The translations under genes were made by a program, and so were the position numbers. A stretch of 53,761 nt of DNA from UBA8752 sp965659115. Its GTDB lineage: Bacteria > Bacteroidota > Bacteroidia > Flavobacteriales_D > Sanyastnellaceae. The notes under the pieces were generated by a model, which ran no database searches, was not told where the DNA came from, and saw only the letters and a program-made list of their open reading frames with translations. How positions within the stretch are numbered: the stretch's first letter is position 1; each line of letters begins with the position of its first letter. The DNA is taken from the NCBI GenBank assembly GCA_965659115.1, contig CBFHUP010000009.1, positions 1 to 53,761 on the forward strand. Reading direction: 5' to 3'. Positions 29,580 through 38,452 of this stretch are shown here, piece after piece.

Positions 29580-31058
29580 TCAATCGACCACGAACCTCGC
29601 TTGAGCGCCGTCTGCACTCCTGACGACATAGACGCCAGGACTCCAATCGGATACCATCCAGTGCATGGTGACGTCAGGCAAAGCCCACCACTCAGCCCTG
29701 CGCCTTCCTGTGGCATCAAACACCTGCAGAGATTGGCTTTGAGCTCCTGACATGAGCATCTGCAACGATCCGTTGGCCATACTCACCTGCAATGCCGTTG
29801 ATGGAGTTGCTTCTTGGATTCCCGCGACCGGCTCCGAGAAGGCCACTACAAACAAGTGGCTTTGGGTGCTGATGGCGATGTTGCCACTTTCGAAATAGGG
29901 GTACACATTCCAAGCTCCTCCGCTGGTACCCACCTGGTTGCTGAACGGATTGGTATCAAAAAATGCCACCTGTTCGAACTCCAATGCTGCCGGATTGATG
30001 ATGTCGAGAACCTGCAATCCCGCGTAGTAATTGGCCTCATAAACCAATCCTTGGTGCGTATACAAGTTGTGGTCTGTGACCGACAGTTCACCTTCATAGA
30101 ATCCGAGCAATTGGGGATTGTCCAAATCTTGGACATCGATCACCCAGGTGCGCGTCTGCTCCGCAAAGCCGGCCGATTCGTCCAATTCATCGTTGAGCAA
30201 CACAAACCTCTGGTCCTCGGTGAGCCATCCTTGGTGCGTGTACACCCAGTTTTCTTCTGAGATCTGAGCCACCGTTTGGCAATCGGTTTTATCCTCAACA
30301 TTCACGATGAAAAAGCCTGCAAAACCGCTAAAGGCAAAAGCAATTTCTTGGCCCACATGGTCGAGGTCTGGCCCGTTGTAAACCACCACTTGGGCATCGT
30401 GGATGTACGCTTCTTCCCACGACCCCGCCAAAGACGGGTTGGTGGGATTGGAGACATCCACAATGTGCATTCCACCATTGAAGGTGCTCGTTCCAATGCC
30501 GTAAACAAACTCGGTTTCAGGGTTGGCCGCAATGTTGTGCGCACTTCCAAAGCCCGTGTACCATGAGGTCAGAGGAATGTTGGACATGGGCTCCGTGTTC
30601 AACACCTGCTCCAGATCAATGACTTGAATGCCATGCTCTCCTGCTTCGCTCACGATGTAGGCCATGTCACCGACCACTTTGATGTCGCGCCACAAGCTGG
30701 GAACGGAAGCCGTGGGAACGTTCCCCACCATCACTGGGTTGGCAGGATCGGTAATCTCTACGATCGAAGTACCGTCACTCCGGCCAAACAAAACAAATTC
30801 CCGGCCGTCTCGGGACCAACCCCAACAATCGTTTCCATTGCCTGGAGCCACGCCACCCAACTCCTCGAACGAGCGCACGCTCATCAAATCGAGTCCCTCG
30901 CAAGGGTATTGACCTGCCATGCCCCCTTCACATGGGATTTGGGCCGTACCAATGAGCACCTGCAGGCCTATGACTGCAGCACAGACCCAGCGAAGGGCCA
31001 ACCGAAATTCACCAGTCTGCAGCGCGCTGCTCGAGTTCGGGAAGTGTGACGAATTCAT
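29580..31058 (-). CDS. Secreted choice-of-anchor B protein with LVIVD repeats and a T9SS-like C-terminus
   Basis: A 492-residue protein if it starts at the ATG at 31058. The signal peptide (LRWVCAAVIGLQVLIGTAQ) lies rather late from there, and a TTG at 31001 would place it at the very N-terminus just after the upstream gene's stop, so the start is open. The body has beta-propeller LVIVD-type repeats (GISIVEITDPANPVMVG-like, HIVDVSNPTNPSLAGS, VIDVQDLDNPQLLGFY, VLDIINPAALEFEQ) and AHNIAANPET, the choice-of-anchor B pattern. The tail (LQVFDATGRRR... GVYVVRSADGAQARFVVD) resembles a T9SS type A domain. Substrate and role unknown; extracellular. Confidence 0.82.
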   Translation of the reverse strand: MNSSHFPNSSSALQTGEFRLALRWVCAAVIGLQVLIGTAQIPCEGGMAGQYPCEGLDLMSVRSFEELGGVAPGNGNDCWGWSRDGREFVLFGRSDGTSIVEITDPANPVMVGNVPTASVPSLWRDIKVVGDMAYIVSEAGEHGIQVIDLEQVLNTEPMSNIPLTSWYTGFGSAHNIAANPETEFVYGIGTSTFNGGMHIVDVSNPTNPSLAGSWEEAYIHDAQVVVYNGPDLDHVGQEIAFAFSGFAGFFIVNVEDKTDCQTVAQISEENWVYTHQGWLTEDQRFVLLNDELDESAGFAEQTRTWVIDVQDLDNPQLLGFYEGELSVTDHNLYTHQGLVYEANYYAGLQVLDIINPAALEFEQVAFFDTNPFSNQVGTSGGAWNVYPYFESGNIAISTQSHLFVVAFSEPVAGIQEATPSTALQVSMANGSLQMLMSGAQSQSLQVFDATGRRRAEWWALPDVTMHWMVSDWSPGVYVVRSADGAQARFVVD

Positions 31059-31305
31059 CGTGCTTGAGGTCTTGTAGGGTATGACGCAACCTGTCCAGGA
31101 AGCGTTGCTTGAGCACCACATTGCCATTGGGACGGTATCCTATCACCAACTGGCGGGCACGAATGTTCTCTTGCAGTGCTTGGACCGAGGACTCCAACGC
31201 CCCCAAATCCTCCTCTTGCTCCAACGGTAAAATGGCTTCGATCAAGGCCAGCTTTCGCTGAGCAAATGACCGCTCTTCACGGGGCGATTCCTCTGCCTGC
31301 ATCAA
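31009..31305 (-). CDS. Small coiled-coil-like protein of unknown function (98 aa)
   Basis: I do not recognise this family. The 98 residues are highly charged and helical: Glu/Arg-rich LEQEEDLGALESSVQALQENIRAR heptads, then LKQRFLDRLRHTLQDLKHDEFVTLPELEQRAADW. No signal or membrane segment. The start overlaps the DPP III stop by four bases, which supports a real, translationally coupled gene. Its 3' end overlaps the ATG of the next gene by 50 bases. Confidence 0.65.
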   Translation of the reverse strand: MMQAEESPREERSFAQRKLALIEAILPLEQEEDLGALESSVQALQENIRARQLVIGYRPNGNVVLKQRFLDRLRHTLQDLKHDEFVTLPELEQRAADW

Positions 31306-33404
31306 TTCTCGAGTGGCAAGAAGTTGTACCGGTCATCGTAACCCAGCATCTGTTGGGTGAAGTCGTCGGGATAGGTCAACTTGACATCTAGAATGGCGCC
31401 AGCGGAGTCGGTCACAGCTTCCAACTGTGGGTTGATGAACCCTCCATAAGGGGCAATTCCCAGCGCTTCAGAACGCGTCAGCACCTCCTGGTGGATGTTG
31501 GGGTCCACCTGGACTCCGTATCCCTCGACCAAAGCTTTGGCTGCCTCGTAATCGCCTTGGGACTTGATGCGCTGAACCTCTCGCAAAAGCTCTCCGAACA
31601 AGGCGCGCACGCGGTCATAGTCCTCGATGTTGTAGAAGGTCTTGCCGTCGCGTTTGATTTCGCGGATGCTGTTGTCTGCTGCAGCCTGCTCCACCACCCA
31701 GTGGCTCACCCAAGCCCGGTTGCGCATGTGGGCTTCTTCGATGTTCTCGCCCAACTCCAAACGGCGCAATTGCATCAGCATGCCGTTGCGGATATAGCTG
31801 TCATACTCGCAGCGGCCCGTCTCCAGGTTTTTGACCAGACCGAGCTCCATGAGCTTCTCATCCAGCATGAAGTACAAAGCCACCAAATCAGCCCGCCCCT
31901 CTTCCATGGTGCTGGCGTATTCCTTCATGGTGCTGGCTGGTTCCTCCACCCCTGGCTCGAGTTGGCCGCTGGCGTGACCAATCACTTCGTGAAACGCCGT
32001 GTGGATTTTGCCTGCCAAGCTGCCGTGAGCGCGGGCGCGGGCCTTTTCTACATCATCAAAAGCGAACTCATCGGTGATGCCGCTTCCACCGGCTTTGTCA
32101 TAGGCGTCAATGATGTTGCCCAAACTGACACTCTTGGAACCATGCATGGTCCGAATCCAATTGGCATTTGGCAGATTGACTCCAATGGGGGTGCTGGGAG
32201 ACGCATCCCCTGCTTCACCTACGACGTTGACAACGTTGTAAGTGATGCCCACGACCTTGCTCTTTTTGTGCTCATCCATGAACGGCATGTGATCCTCGAA
32301 CCACTGCGCATTGTCCATCATGACCGCCATGCGCTCAGATGCTTCAAAGTCCTTGATTTGTACCACCGTCTCATAGCTTCCGGTGAAGCCGAGCGGGTCG
32401 TTGTAGACTTCCACAAATCCATTGATGTAGTCAATGTCGCCCTCGGTATCGCGCACCCAGTTGATGTTGTACAGGCTCCACTTTTCCAGATCTCCGGTGC
32501 GGTAATAGTCCACCAAATGGCGCAGTGCAGCTCCTTGCTTGTCGTTCTCGGCATATTTCTGGGCTTCTTCCAACCAGTAACAGACCTGCTCCAAGGCCTC
32601 GCCATACAGGCCGCCGACCTTGTAGACCTCCTCCACGACTTGGCCATCTGCATCCTTGACAAGGCGGCTGTTCAATCCCTTTTCGACGGGCTTGTTGCGG
32701 TCCACGGCGTAGTTGGCAAAGAAGGCCTGGGCCTCTTCGGTGCTCACATCGGGTGCGTAGAAGTTGATGGCACTGGACTCCACCAAGCCCTTGGTGGCAT
32801 CGAGTTCAACCTTCTTGGCTTCGCGGGTGGGGTCATAGAGCATGTCGAGCACCTCTTGGTTGCCCTCTGCATTGTCCAAGCCACTGTTTTCCAGCACATG
32901 CTCAAAGTAAGCCCGGCCGCATTCCGGCATGAGCTTGGCATTTGAATAGTGGTGATGAATGCCGTTGGAGAACCAGACCCGCTTGGCAAAGGTGTGGAAC
33001 CGCTGCCACCCCGTGGTAGACCGGTCCCCCGAGAAATTGCGGTGTGCCTCATCCAACATGTGACGAACGCGCAAGTTGTAGCGGTTGTTCTGGTCGTACA
33101 TCATGTCGCGCCCGCTGAGGCCAGCCTGCGTGAGGCAATACGCCAATTTGCGCTGGTCGTCGGAAAGCTTATTCCACCCCCCCACTTGGTAACGGATGAG
33201 TTTGAGATCGGCAAATTGCTCGGTCTGCCAAACAAATCCATTGGCATCAGGCTCTCCGGCTTTTTTGTCCATTGTTGCTGCAGGCGTACCGTCCTCGCCG
33301 AGGTCTGGAGCAGGTTCTGCGCACCCCATGATGAGGAAGGCTGGAATGAAAAACGCCAGAAGTTTGGTGGTGAATCCACCGGTGTTGTGGGAATTGTTGT
33401 GCAT
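31302..33404 (-). CDS. Dipeptidyl peptidase III (M49), predicted lipoprotein
   Basis: A 700-residue zinc peptidase that removes dipeptides from the N-termini of short peptides. The M49 signature HEVIGH is at 472-477 and the second-metal motif EEGRAD at 501-506; NWVRDTEGDIDYINGFVEVYNDP is typical of bacterial DPP III. The N-terminus is a lipoprotein signal (LLAFFIPAFLIMGC, lipidation Cys28), so it sits on a membrane facing the periplasm or outside, in contrast to the cytosolic enzyme of eukaryotes. It could trim oligopeptides from environmental protein. Divergent from the LptF/G-type gene with 93 bases between. Confidence 0.92.
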   Translation of the reverse strand: MHNNSHNTGGFTTKLLAFFIPAFLIMGCAEPAPDLGEDGTPAATMDKKAGEPDANGFVWQTEQFADLKLIRYQVGGWNKLSDDQRKLAYCLTQAGLSGRDMMYDQNNRYNLRVRHMLDEAHRNFSGDRSTTGWQRFHTFAKRVWFSNGIHHHYSNAKLMPECGRAYFEHVLENSGLDNAEGNQEVLDMLYDPTREAKKVELDATKGLVESSAINFYAPDVSTEEAQAFFANYAVDRNKPVEKGLNSRLVKDADGQVVEEVYKVGGLYGEALEQVCYWLEEAQKYAENDKQGAALRHLVDYYRTGDLEKWSLYNINWVRDTEGDIDYINGFVEVYNDPLGFTGSYETVVQIKDFEASERMAVMMDNAQWFEDHMPFMDEHKKSKVVGITYNVVNVVGEAGDASPSTPIGVNLPNANWIRTMHGSKSVSLGNIIDAYDKAGGSGITDEFAFDDVEKARARAHGSLAGKIHTAFHEVIGHASGQLEPGVEEPASTMKEYASTMEEGRADLVALYFMLDEKLMELGLVKNLETGRCEYDSYIRNGMLMQLRRLELGENIEEAHMRNRAWVSHWVVEQAAADNSIREIKRDGKTFYNIEDYDRVRALFGELLREVQRIKSQGDYEAAKALVEGYGVQVDPNIHQEVLTRSEALGIAPYGGFINPQLEAVTDSAGAILDVKLTYPDDFTQQMLGYDDRYNFLPLEN

Positions 33405-33497
33405 CGCGCTTGGCTTGATGCGCGAAAATTAGGCAATCTTGCACGCTGTTGGGGGAAAGCTTTCAATCTCCCGCTGATTGTCAACGTAAAGCCCGCT

Positions 33498-34901
33498 TTG
33501 AAGCGCACCACCCGGCTCCTTCTTCGCTCTTTTTTGGGGCCCTTCGTCATCACCTTTCTCGTGGCGCTGTTCTTTTTGGACATGCAATTCCTGTGGGTGT
33601 ATGCCGATGAACTGATTGGAAAGGGGTTGGCCATCCACGTGGTGCTCGAATTGTTGCTTTATGCTTCTGCGCGACTCGTGAACCTCGCATTGCCCCTCGC
33701 CATTTTGATGAGCAGCATCATGACCTTGGGCGCCATGGCCGAGCACCAGGAGCTAACGGCGCTGAAATCCTCGGGCATGCGTTTGGGGCGGATCCTGAGG
33801 CCCCTGCTCATTTCTATGATGTTTGTGGCTGGTGGCGCATTGGTGTTTGCCAACTATGCATGGCCCGTTGCGAACCTGAAATTTCGAACGCTCCTTTACA
33901 GCGTCACCCGAAAAAAGCCCACACTCAACCTCGAGAACGGGGTGTTCTACAACGGCATTGAAGGATATGCCATTCGAGCAGCAGAGGTCGATCAAGAGAC
34001 TGGCGGACTTCAAGATGTATTGATTCACCACCATGGCGGCAGCCGGGACGGCGCCGGACTGGTGATCAAAGCTCGAAGTGGTACCATGCGCACCTCCCCT
34101 ACAGGACGGTTTTTGGAACTCGACTTGAAGGACGGCTCCAGCCATGAAGACCGGCAGGAACCCGGGGTCCGGCAACGGGACAAGACCTACCCACACCTCA
34201 AAACCCTGTTTGATGCACAACGGATCCGCATCGACTTGAGCAGCTTGGATTTTGCCAAAGCAGACGAAGCCCTGTTCAAACGCGCTTATGAAATGATGAG
34301 CCTCGGTCAGCTCGAGGCGGCCATAGACTCTTTGGAGCAGCAACGGGACCAGATGGCCGTTGCCCTCAGAGACTTTGGCCAGCGCAGCATGAACAAGCCC
34401 GTCCATGTCGACAAGCCGGTCTTTCGATTGGACACTGCTGCGGTTCATGCCGATTGGCTGGAGCGCCTGGGCCCCGCAGCAGAGCGGCGGGTGCACGATG
34501 CCGCGAGTGACATGCTGCGCAATGCCATCCAGACGGCCCAGAACCAGCGCGATGAAAGGATGTCCAAGCGGACCCTTTCTGACCGGCATGCCATCGAGTG
34601 GCACCGCAAGCTATTCTTGGCTTCAGCCTGCATCTTGTTGTTCTTGATTGGCGCACCACTTGGGGCCATCATCCGCAAAGGCGGCCTCGGCTTGCCCACG
34701 GTATTGGCCATCTTATTGTTTGTGCTGTATTACATCATCACCATCATGGGAGAACGCATGGTGCGGTCGGGCGCACTGACCCCCGCTTGGGGCATGTGGT
34801 TGGGCACCCTCGTGATGGTACCTGCTGCCATCATGCTCAATTTGCGCGCCGCGCGTGAAATTTCTTGGCGACCGTTCGCACGGTTGCGAAACAGCCGATA
34901 A
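33498..34901 (+). CDS. LptF/LptG-family lipopolysaccharide export permease (YjgP/YjgQ)
   Basis: A 467-residue inner-membrane permease of the LPS export ABC complex, which extracts lipopolysaccharide into the Lpt bridge. It begins RSFLGPFVITFLVALFFLDMQFLW, with two N-terminal helices, a further pair around FVAGGALVFANYAWPVANL, a periplasmic jellyroll (about 120-290), an inserted coiled-coil stretch near LGQLEAAIDSLEQQRDQM, and two C-terminal helices after FLIGAPLGAIIRKGGLGLP, a family hallmark. No ATG gives a full first helix; the TTG at 33498 does (reads MKRTTRLLLRSFLGPF). The frame stays open far upstream, but that part is antisense to DPP III. Head of a plus-strand run with two glycosyltransferases. 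Confidence 0.88.
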   Translation: MKRTTRLLLRSFLGPFVITFLVALFFLDMQFLWVYADELIGKGLAIHVVLELLLYASARLVNLALPLAILMSSIMTLGAMAEHQELTALKSSGMRLGRILRPLLISMMFVAGGALVFANYAWPVANLKFRTLLYSVTRKKPTLNLENGVFYNGIEGYAIRAAEVDQETGGLQDVLIHHHGGSRDGAGLVIKARSGTMRTSPTGRFLELDLKDGSSHEDRQEPGVRQRDKTYPHLKTLFDAQRIRIDLSSLDFAKADEALFKRAYEMMSLGQLEAAIDSLEQQRDQMAVALRDFGQRSMNKPVHVDKPVFRLDTAAVHADWLERLGPAAERRVHDAASDMLRNAIQTAQNQRDERMSKRTLSDRHAIEWHRKLFLASACILLFLIGAPLGAIIRKGGLGLPTVLAILLFVLYYIITIMGERMVRSGALTPAWGMWLGTLVMVPAAIMLNLRAAREISWRPFARLRNSR

Positions 34902-34913
34902 CTTCACCGGTCG

Positions 34914-36134
34914 ATGCGCATCCTTCAGATTTGTCACAAGCCACCCCGGCCAACTTTAGATGGAGGATGCTTGGCAATGAATGCCATCACCAATGGATTG
35001 CTGAACAATGGCGCCAAAGTCAAATTGTTGAGCGCGTTCACACGCAAGCATCCTCTGACTTTAGAGAAGCTCGACAGCGCTTATGTGGACCAAGTCGACC
35101 TCGAGGGTGTTCCACTGGAAACCGATCTTGACATCCGCGATGCTTATATCGCTTTGGTCAACGGTGATTCGTACAACATCTCGCGGTTTTACAGCCACCA
35201 GTTTGCCATGGTATTGAAACGGGTCCTCTCTCGAGCCCGCTATGATGTGGTCCACCTCGAAAGCCTGTATACCACACCTTACATCGATACCATTCGAACG
35301 TATGCGCCCACAGCGCTGGTATCGCTTCGAAGCCACAACCATGAATTCCAGATTTGGGAGCAGCGTTGGAAGGCCACTCGAAATCCCATCAACCGCCTTG
35401 CATTGCGGTATTTAACCAATTCCCTTGAGCGCTACGAGAAAAGTGTTTTGGAGAAGGTAGACACCATCGTTTCCATCAGTTCCAACGAAGGAATGGGCTA
35501 TAGAAATTGGGGGTTTTCAGGACCGATTCACGTTGCAGGATTTGGCATTGAAACGTCCAAAAACAAGGGAGTGACTGATTCCACTGCGTTCAACACTGGC
35601 TCCTATCCCGGCGTCAAAATGTTCCACCTTGGAGCGATGGACTGGGGTCCGAACCGAGAGGGTGTAGAGTGGTTTTTGGCTGAGGTATGGCCGGTTGTCC
35701 TTCGCTCCCATCCGAACACAGAATTCCACCTTGCAGGCAAAGGTCTGAATCCATCCATGTGGGCCGATGTGCCGGGCCTCGTCAATCACGGAGAAGTGGA
35801 AGATGCCTCGGCTTTTGCGCAACAACATGATGTTTTGGTGGTCCCTCTGCTTCGGGGCGCTGGCATCCGGGTCAAAATTGTAGAGTCCTTTAGCTTGGGC
35901 ATTCCGGTAGTCTCCACAACAATGGGGGTACAGGGGTTGGAGATCATCAACCACAACAGCTTGATTCAAGCCGACCCAAAGGACTTGGCCGCTGCCCTCA
36001 TCGATTTATTGAAGTCCCCCGAACGATTGAAGCAGCTCGCGGAAGCAGGAATCGAAGCATCTCGCTCTTCTTTTGATCAAGACAAGATCGGCGCCGAACT
36101 GCTGGAATTCTATGGACAACATGTCCGGATCTGA
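34914..36134 (+). CDS. GT4-family glycosyltransferase
   Basis: A 406-residue GT-B glycosyltransferase. The N-terminal Rossmann half starts RILQICHKPPRPTLDGGCLAM. The C-terminal half has FHLGAMDWGPNREGVEWFL, FHLAGKGLNPSM, VVPLLRGAGIRVKIVESFSLGIPVVSTT with the donor-binding glutamate, and GLEI. It transfers a sugar from a nucleotide-sugar to an unknown acceptor, likely a surface polysaccharide or LPS. It follows the LptF/G-type gene by 12 bases and overlaps the next glycosyltransferase, which supports an envelope-glycan role. Confidence 0.85.
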   Translation: MRILQICHKPPRPTLDGGCLAMNAITNGLLNNGAKVKLLSAFTRKHPLTLEKLDSAYVDQVDLEGVPLETDLDIRDAYIALVNGDSYNISRFYSHQFAMVLKRVLSRARYDVVHLESLYTTPYIDTIRTYAPTALVSLRSHNHEFQIWEQRWKATRNPINRLALRYLTNSLERYEKSVLEKVDTIVSISSNEGMGYRNWGFSGPIHVAGFGIETSKNKGVTDSTAFNTGSYPGVKMFHLGAMDWGPNREGVEWFLAEVWPVVLRSHPNTEFHLAGKGLNPSMWADVPGLVNHGEVEDASAFAQQHDVLVVPLLRGAGIRVKIVESFSLGIPVVSTTMGVQGLEIINHNSLIQADPKDLAAALIDLLKSPERLKQLAEAGIEASRSSFDQDKIGAELLEFYGQHVRI

Positions 36135-37362
36135 GCAGAAGCCTCGCCTGGCGGTTCTGACCCCGCGTTTCCCACTTCCGCTCAACAAAGGGGACCGCCT
36201 GCGTATTTTTCATCAACTGGCCGTCTTGCACCACCACTTCCAAGTGGATTTGCACTGCCTTTCCTTTCGCCGAATCTCACCTTCGGACCTCGACGCCATC
36301 GCCGGCAGGTGCCATTCGGTCACCGTTCACAAGCTCAAATGGTGGAAAGCCGCCATTCGGTTGGGTTGGTCCCTCTTTTCGCGACGTCCTTTTCAAGTGT
36401 TGCTCTTTACAGAACGACGATTGGTGCGAACCATTCGCACCCAAATCCTCAACGGGAGCCCCGATGTCCTGTTGGCCCAAATGGTGCGGACAGCCGAGTA
36501 TGTCAAAGACCTCGATGCCGTTCCCCACGTCCTCGACATCATGGACACCTTGCATGCGGGCGCAGAGCGGGAAGCCCAACGTGCACCGTGGTGGAAAAAG
36601 CCCCTCCTCAGGGAGGAAGGCCGGCGACTCTTGCGCTATGAGCACCGCATGCCGCAGTATTTCGATGCCTGCACCATCATCTCCGAACAAGACCGCCAGT
36701 TGCTCCCCCATCCCGACAAAAACCGGATCACAGTGGTGCCCAATGGTGTGGATACAGGTTTCTTCGACCCCGAGGCCACTCCGCCCCCGTTGGAAGTTGC
36801 GCAACAGAAATCCTACGATGTGTCTTTTTGCGGAAATCTGGGGTATGCTCCAAATGTGGTGGCTGCTCGTTTTTTGGCACGGGATGTAGCGCCTGTTTTT
36901 GAGCGCATCGCTGGCCGTCCTCTCGCCTTGCTCATTTGTGGTGCCCAACCCACAGCAGCCGTAAAGGCGCTTTCTTCCAGCCACGTTGATGTGGTCGGAG
37001 ATGTCGCTGATATCCGTTCGGCCTACCTGGCCGCCCCCATTTTTGTGGCGCCCATGTTGGTCAATACGGGACTCCAAAACAAACTCTTGGAGGCGATGGC
37101 GTTGCGGCGGGCCTGTGTGACCACCTCTCGCGCACTCGGTGCACTGGGCTGTGAAGTGGGTGACGCGGTAGCCACTGCCAATGGTGCCGAAGCTTTTGCC
37201 GAACAGATTGCCGCATTGATGGATGATCCTGAGCGCCGCCGCCGAATGGGAAACGAAGCGCAGCATCTGGTTCAAAAGGCCTTTACCTGGACGGCCGCAT
37301 CCCAACCCTTGGTGGGTTTGTTACAGAATCAGGCCCTTTCCATTCGTGAAGGGCGCGGGTAG
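36121..37362 (+). CDS. GT4-type glycosyltransferase
   Basis: A second GT-B glycosyltransferase, 413 residues from the ATG at 36121 (an ATG at 36112 is equally possible); it overlaps the preceding gene by 14 bases. RLAVLTPRFPLPLNKGDRLRIFHQL at the start resembles the PEP-CTERM/Epsh1-associated sugar transferases, and FCGNLGYAPNVVAARFL, LLICGAQPTAAV, APIFVAPMLVNTGLQNKLLEAMALRRACVTT mark the C-terminal donor-binding half. It shares only family-level similarity with its upstream partner. An envelope polysaccharide role is inferred. Confidence 0.84.
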   Translation: MSGSEQKPRLAVLTPRFPLPLNKGDRLRIFHQLAVLHHHFQVDLHCLSFRRISPSDLDAIAGRCHSVTVHKLKWWKAAIRLGWSLFSRRPFQVLLFTERRLVRTIRTQILNGSPDVLLAQMVRTAEYVKDLDAVPHVLDIMDTLHAGAEREAQRAPWWKKPLLREEGRRLLRYEHRMPQYFDACTIISEQDRQLLPHPDKNRITVVPNGVDTGFFDPEATPPPLEVAQQKSYDVSFCGNLGYAPNVVAARFLARDVAPVFERIAGRPLALLICGAQPTAAVKALSSSHVDVVGDVADIRSAYLAAPIFVAPMLVNTGLQNKLLEAMALRRACVTTSRALGALGCEVGDAVATANGAEAFAEQIAALMDDPERRRRMGNEAQHLVQKAFTWTAASQPLVGLLQNQALSIREGRG

Positions 37363-37378
37363 AACTTATTTTTACAAG

Positions 37379-38281
37379 ATGCAGAAGGCCATTCCAGTAT
37401 TGAATGCCACAGGATTTCTCGCCGGGGACCAAGAAGCCCAGTCGAGCTTTCCTGCGGAATTGAGGTCCGCTTTTGAGACCTACGGTTTTGTCACCCTCGA
37501 AGGGCACGGACTTGACGACGCCCACATCAAAGCCGCTTACGGCGCAGCGGAGCGCTTTTTTGGACTTTCTGAGAAGGAAAAACGGGAAGCCAGTATTTCC
37601 GGAGTGGGAGGCAACTTCGGCTACACCCCTTTCGGTCAAGAACACGCCAAGGACGATGCGCGTGCAGACCTCAAGGAGTTCTACCATTTTGCCCAAACCA
37701 AATACGACCAACCCGACTGTCCTGCGGTCCCCGAGTTCATCGCCGATGGCCGGTCATTGTATGCCAACCTAGAAGCTTTGGCTGCTCGCCTGCTCGAAGC
37801 GGTGGCCCTGTCTCTGGACTTGGACCGTCACTACTTTGAAGGATTCGTCCAAGGCGGCAACAGCATTTTACGGGTGTTGCATTACCCCCCTGCTCCTGAT
37901 GCTCCGGAAGACGCCCCTCGGGCAGGAAGCCATGAAGACATCAATTTGATCACCCTGCTTGTCGGAAGTTCTGCCGACGGGTTAGAAGTGCTCGACAAAG
38001 GGGGGGAATGGATTCCTGTGCGCGCCCATGCCCAGAACCTGACCGTCAACGTAGGCGACATGTTGCAGAACCTCACAGGAGGGGTCTTGCGCTCCACGAC
38101 CCACCGCGTTGTGTTGCCTCCAGGTCCTCAGCGCAATCAATCGCGCTATAGCCTCCCGTTCTTTTTGCACCCTGTGGGCCCCATGCCACTGGATCCCATC
38201 ATGGGCGACCACGACACCTATCCTGCATGGACAGCGGGCGAGTTTCTGGACCACCGCCTCCGGGAAATCGGTTTGAAATAG
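37379..38281 (+). CDS. 2-oxoglutarate/Fe(II)-dependent oxygenase, isopenicillin N synthase family
   Basis: A 300-residue non-haem iron oxygenase. The double-stranded beta-helix shows GSHEDINLITLL with iron ligands His185 and Asp187, His242 in STTHRVV, and the co-substrate motif Arg256-x-Ser258 (SRYSLPFF). The N-terminal region (LRSAFETYGFVTLEGHG... FFGLSEKEKRE) is standard for the IPNS/gibberellin oxidase family. The ATG at 37379 is 16 bases after the glycosyltransferase stop, so it may end that operon. Substrate unknown; hydroxylation of a small molecule or sugar-lipid precursor is a guess. Confidence 0.88.
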   Translation: MQKAIPVLNATGFLAGDQEAQSSFPAELRSAFETYGFVTLEGHGLDDAHIKAAYGAAERFFGLSEKEKREASISGVGGNFGYTPFGQEHAKDDARADLKEFYHFAQTKYDQPDCPAVPEFIADGRSLYANLEALAARLLEAVALSLDLDRHYFEGFVQGGNSILRVLHYPPAPDAPEDAPRAGSHEDINLITLLVGSSADGLEVLDKGGEWIPVRAHAQNLTVNVGDMLQNLTGGVLRSTTHRVVLPPGPQRNQSRYSLPFFLHPVGPMPLDPIMGDHDTYPAWTAGEFLDHRLREIGLK

Positions 38282-38452
38282 CACTCCACCATAGGAGCAG
38301 CCAAGGGCTGGCTTCTCTCATTCACCCATTGCGCCCTGCCGGGTCTTGTTGTGTCGTCCACTGAAAGTCCCGCTCTGCAGGCCGGGTCCATCGCCTGGTA
38401 GGTTTTCTTAAGATTTGGAGCACCACATTTTGTGGGTTTTGGAGGTTACTTA

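Noticed and set aside
31491..32945. A 484-residue open frame antisense to DPP III.
   Set aside because: DPP III has intact M49 motifs on the minus strand; the antisense frame is a codon-bias shadow.
32949..33497. The upstream part of the open frame leading into the LptF/G-type gene.
   Set aside because: It lies antisense to the DPP III 5' half and lacks family similarity; the true start is probably the TTG at 33498.
38282..38320. Possible terminator after the oxygenase gene (AGCAGCC with GGCTGGCT).
   Set aside because: The stem needs a bulge, has only about seven pairs and no T run.
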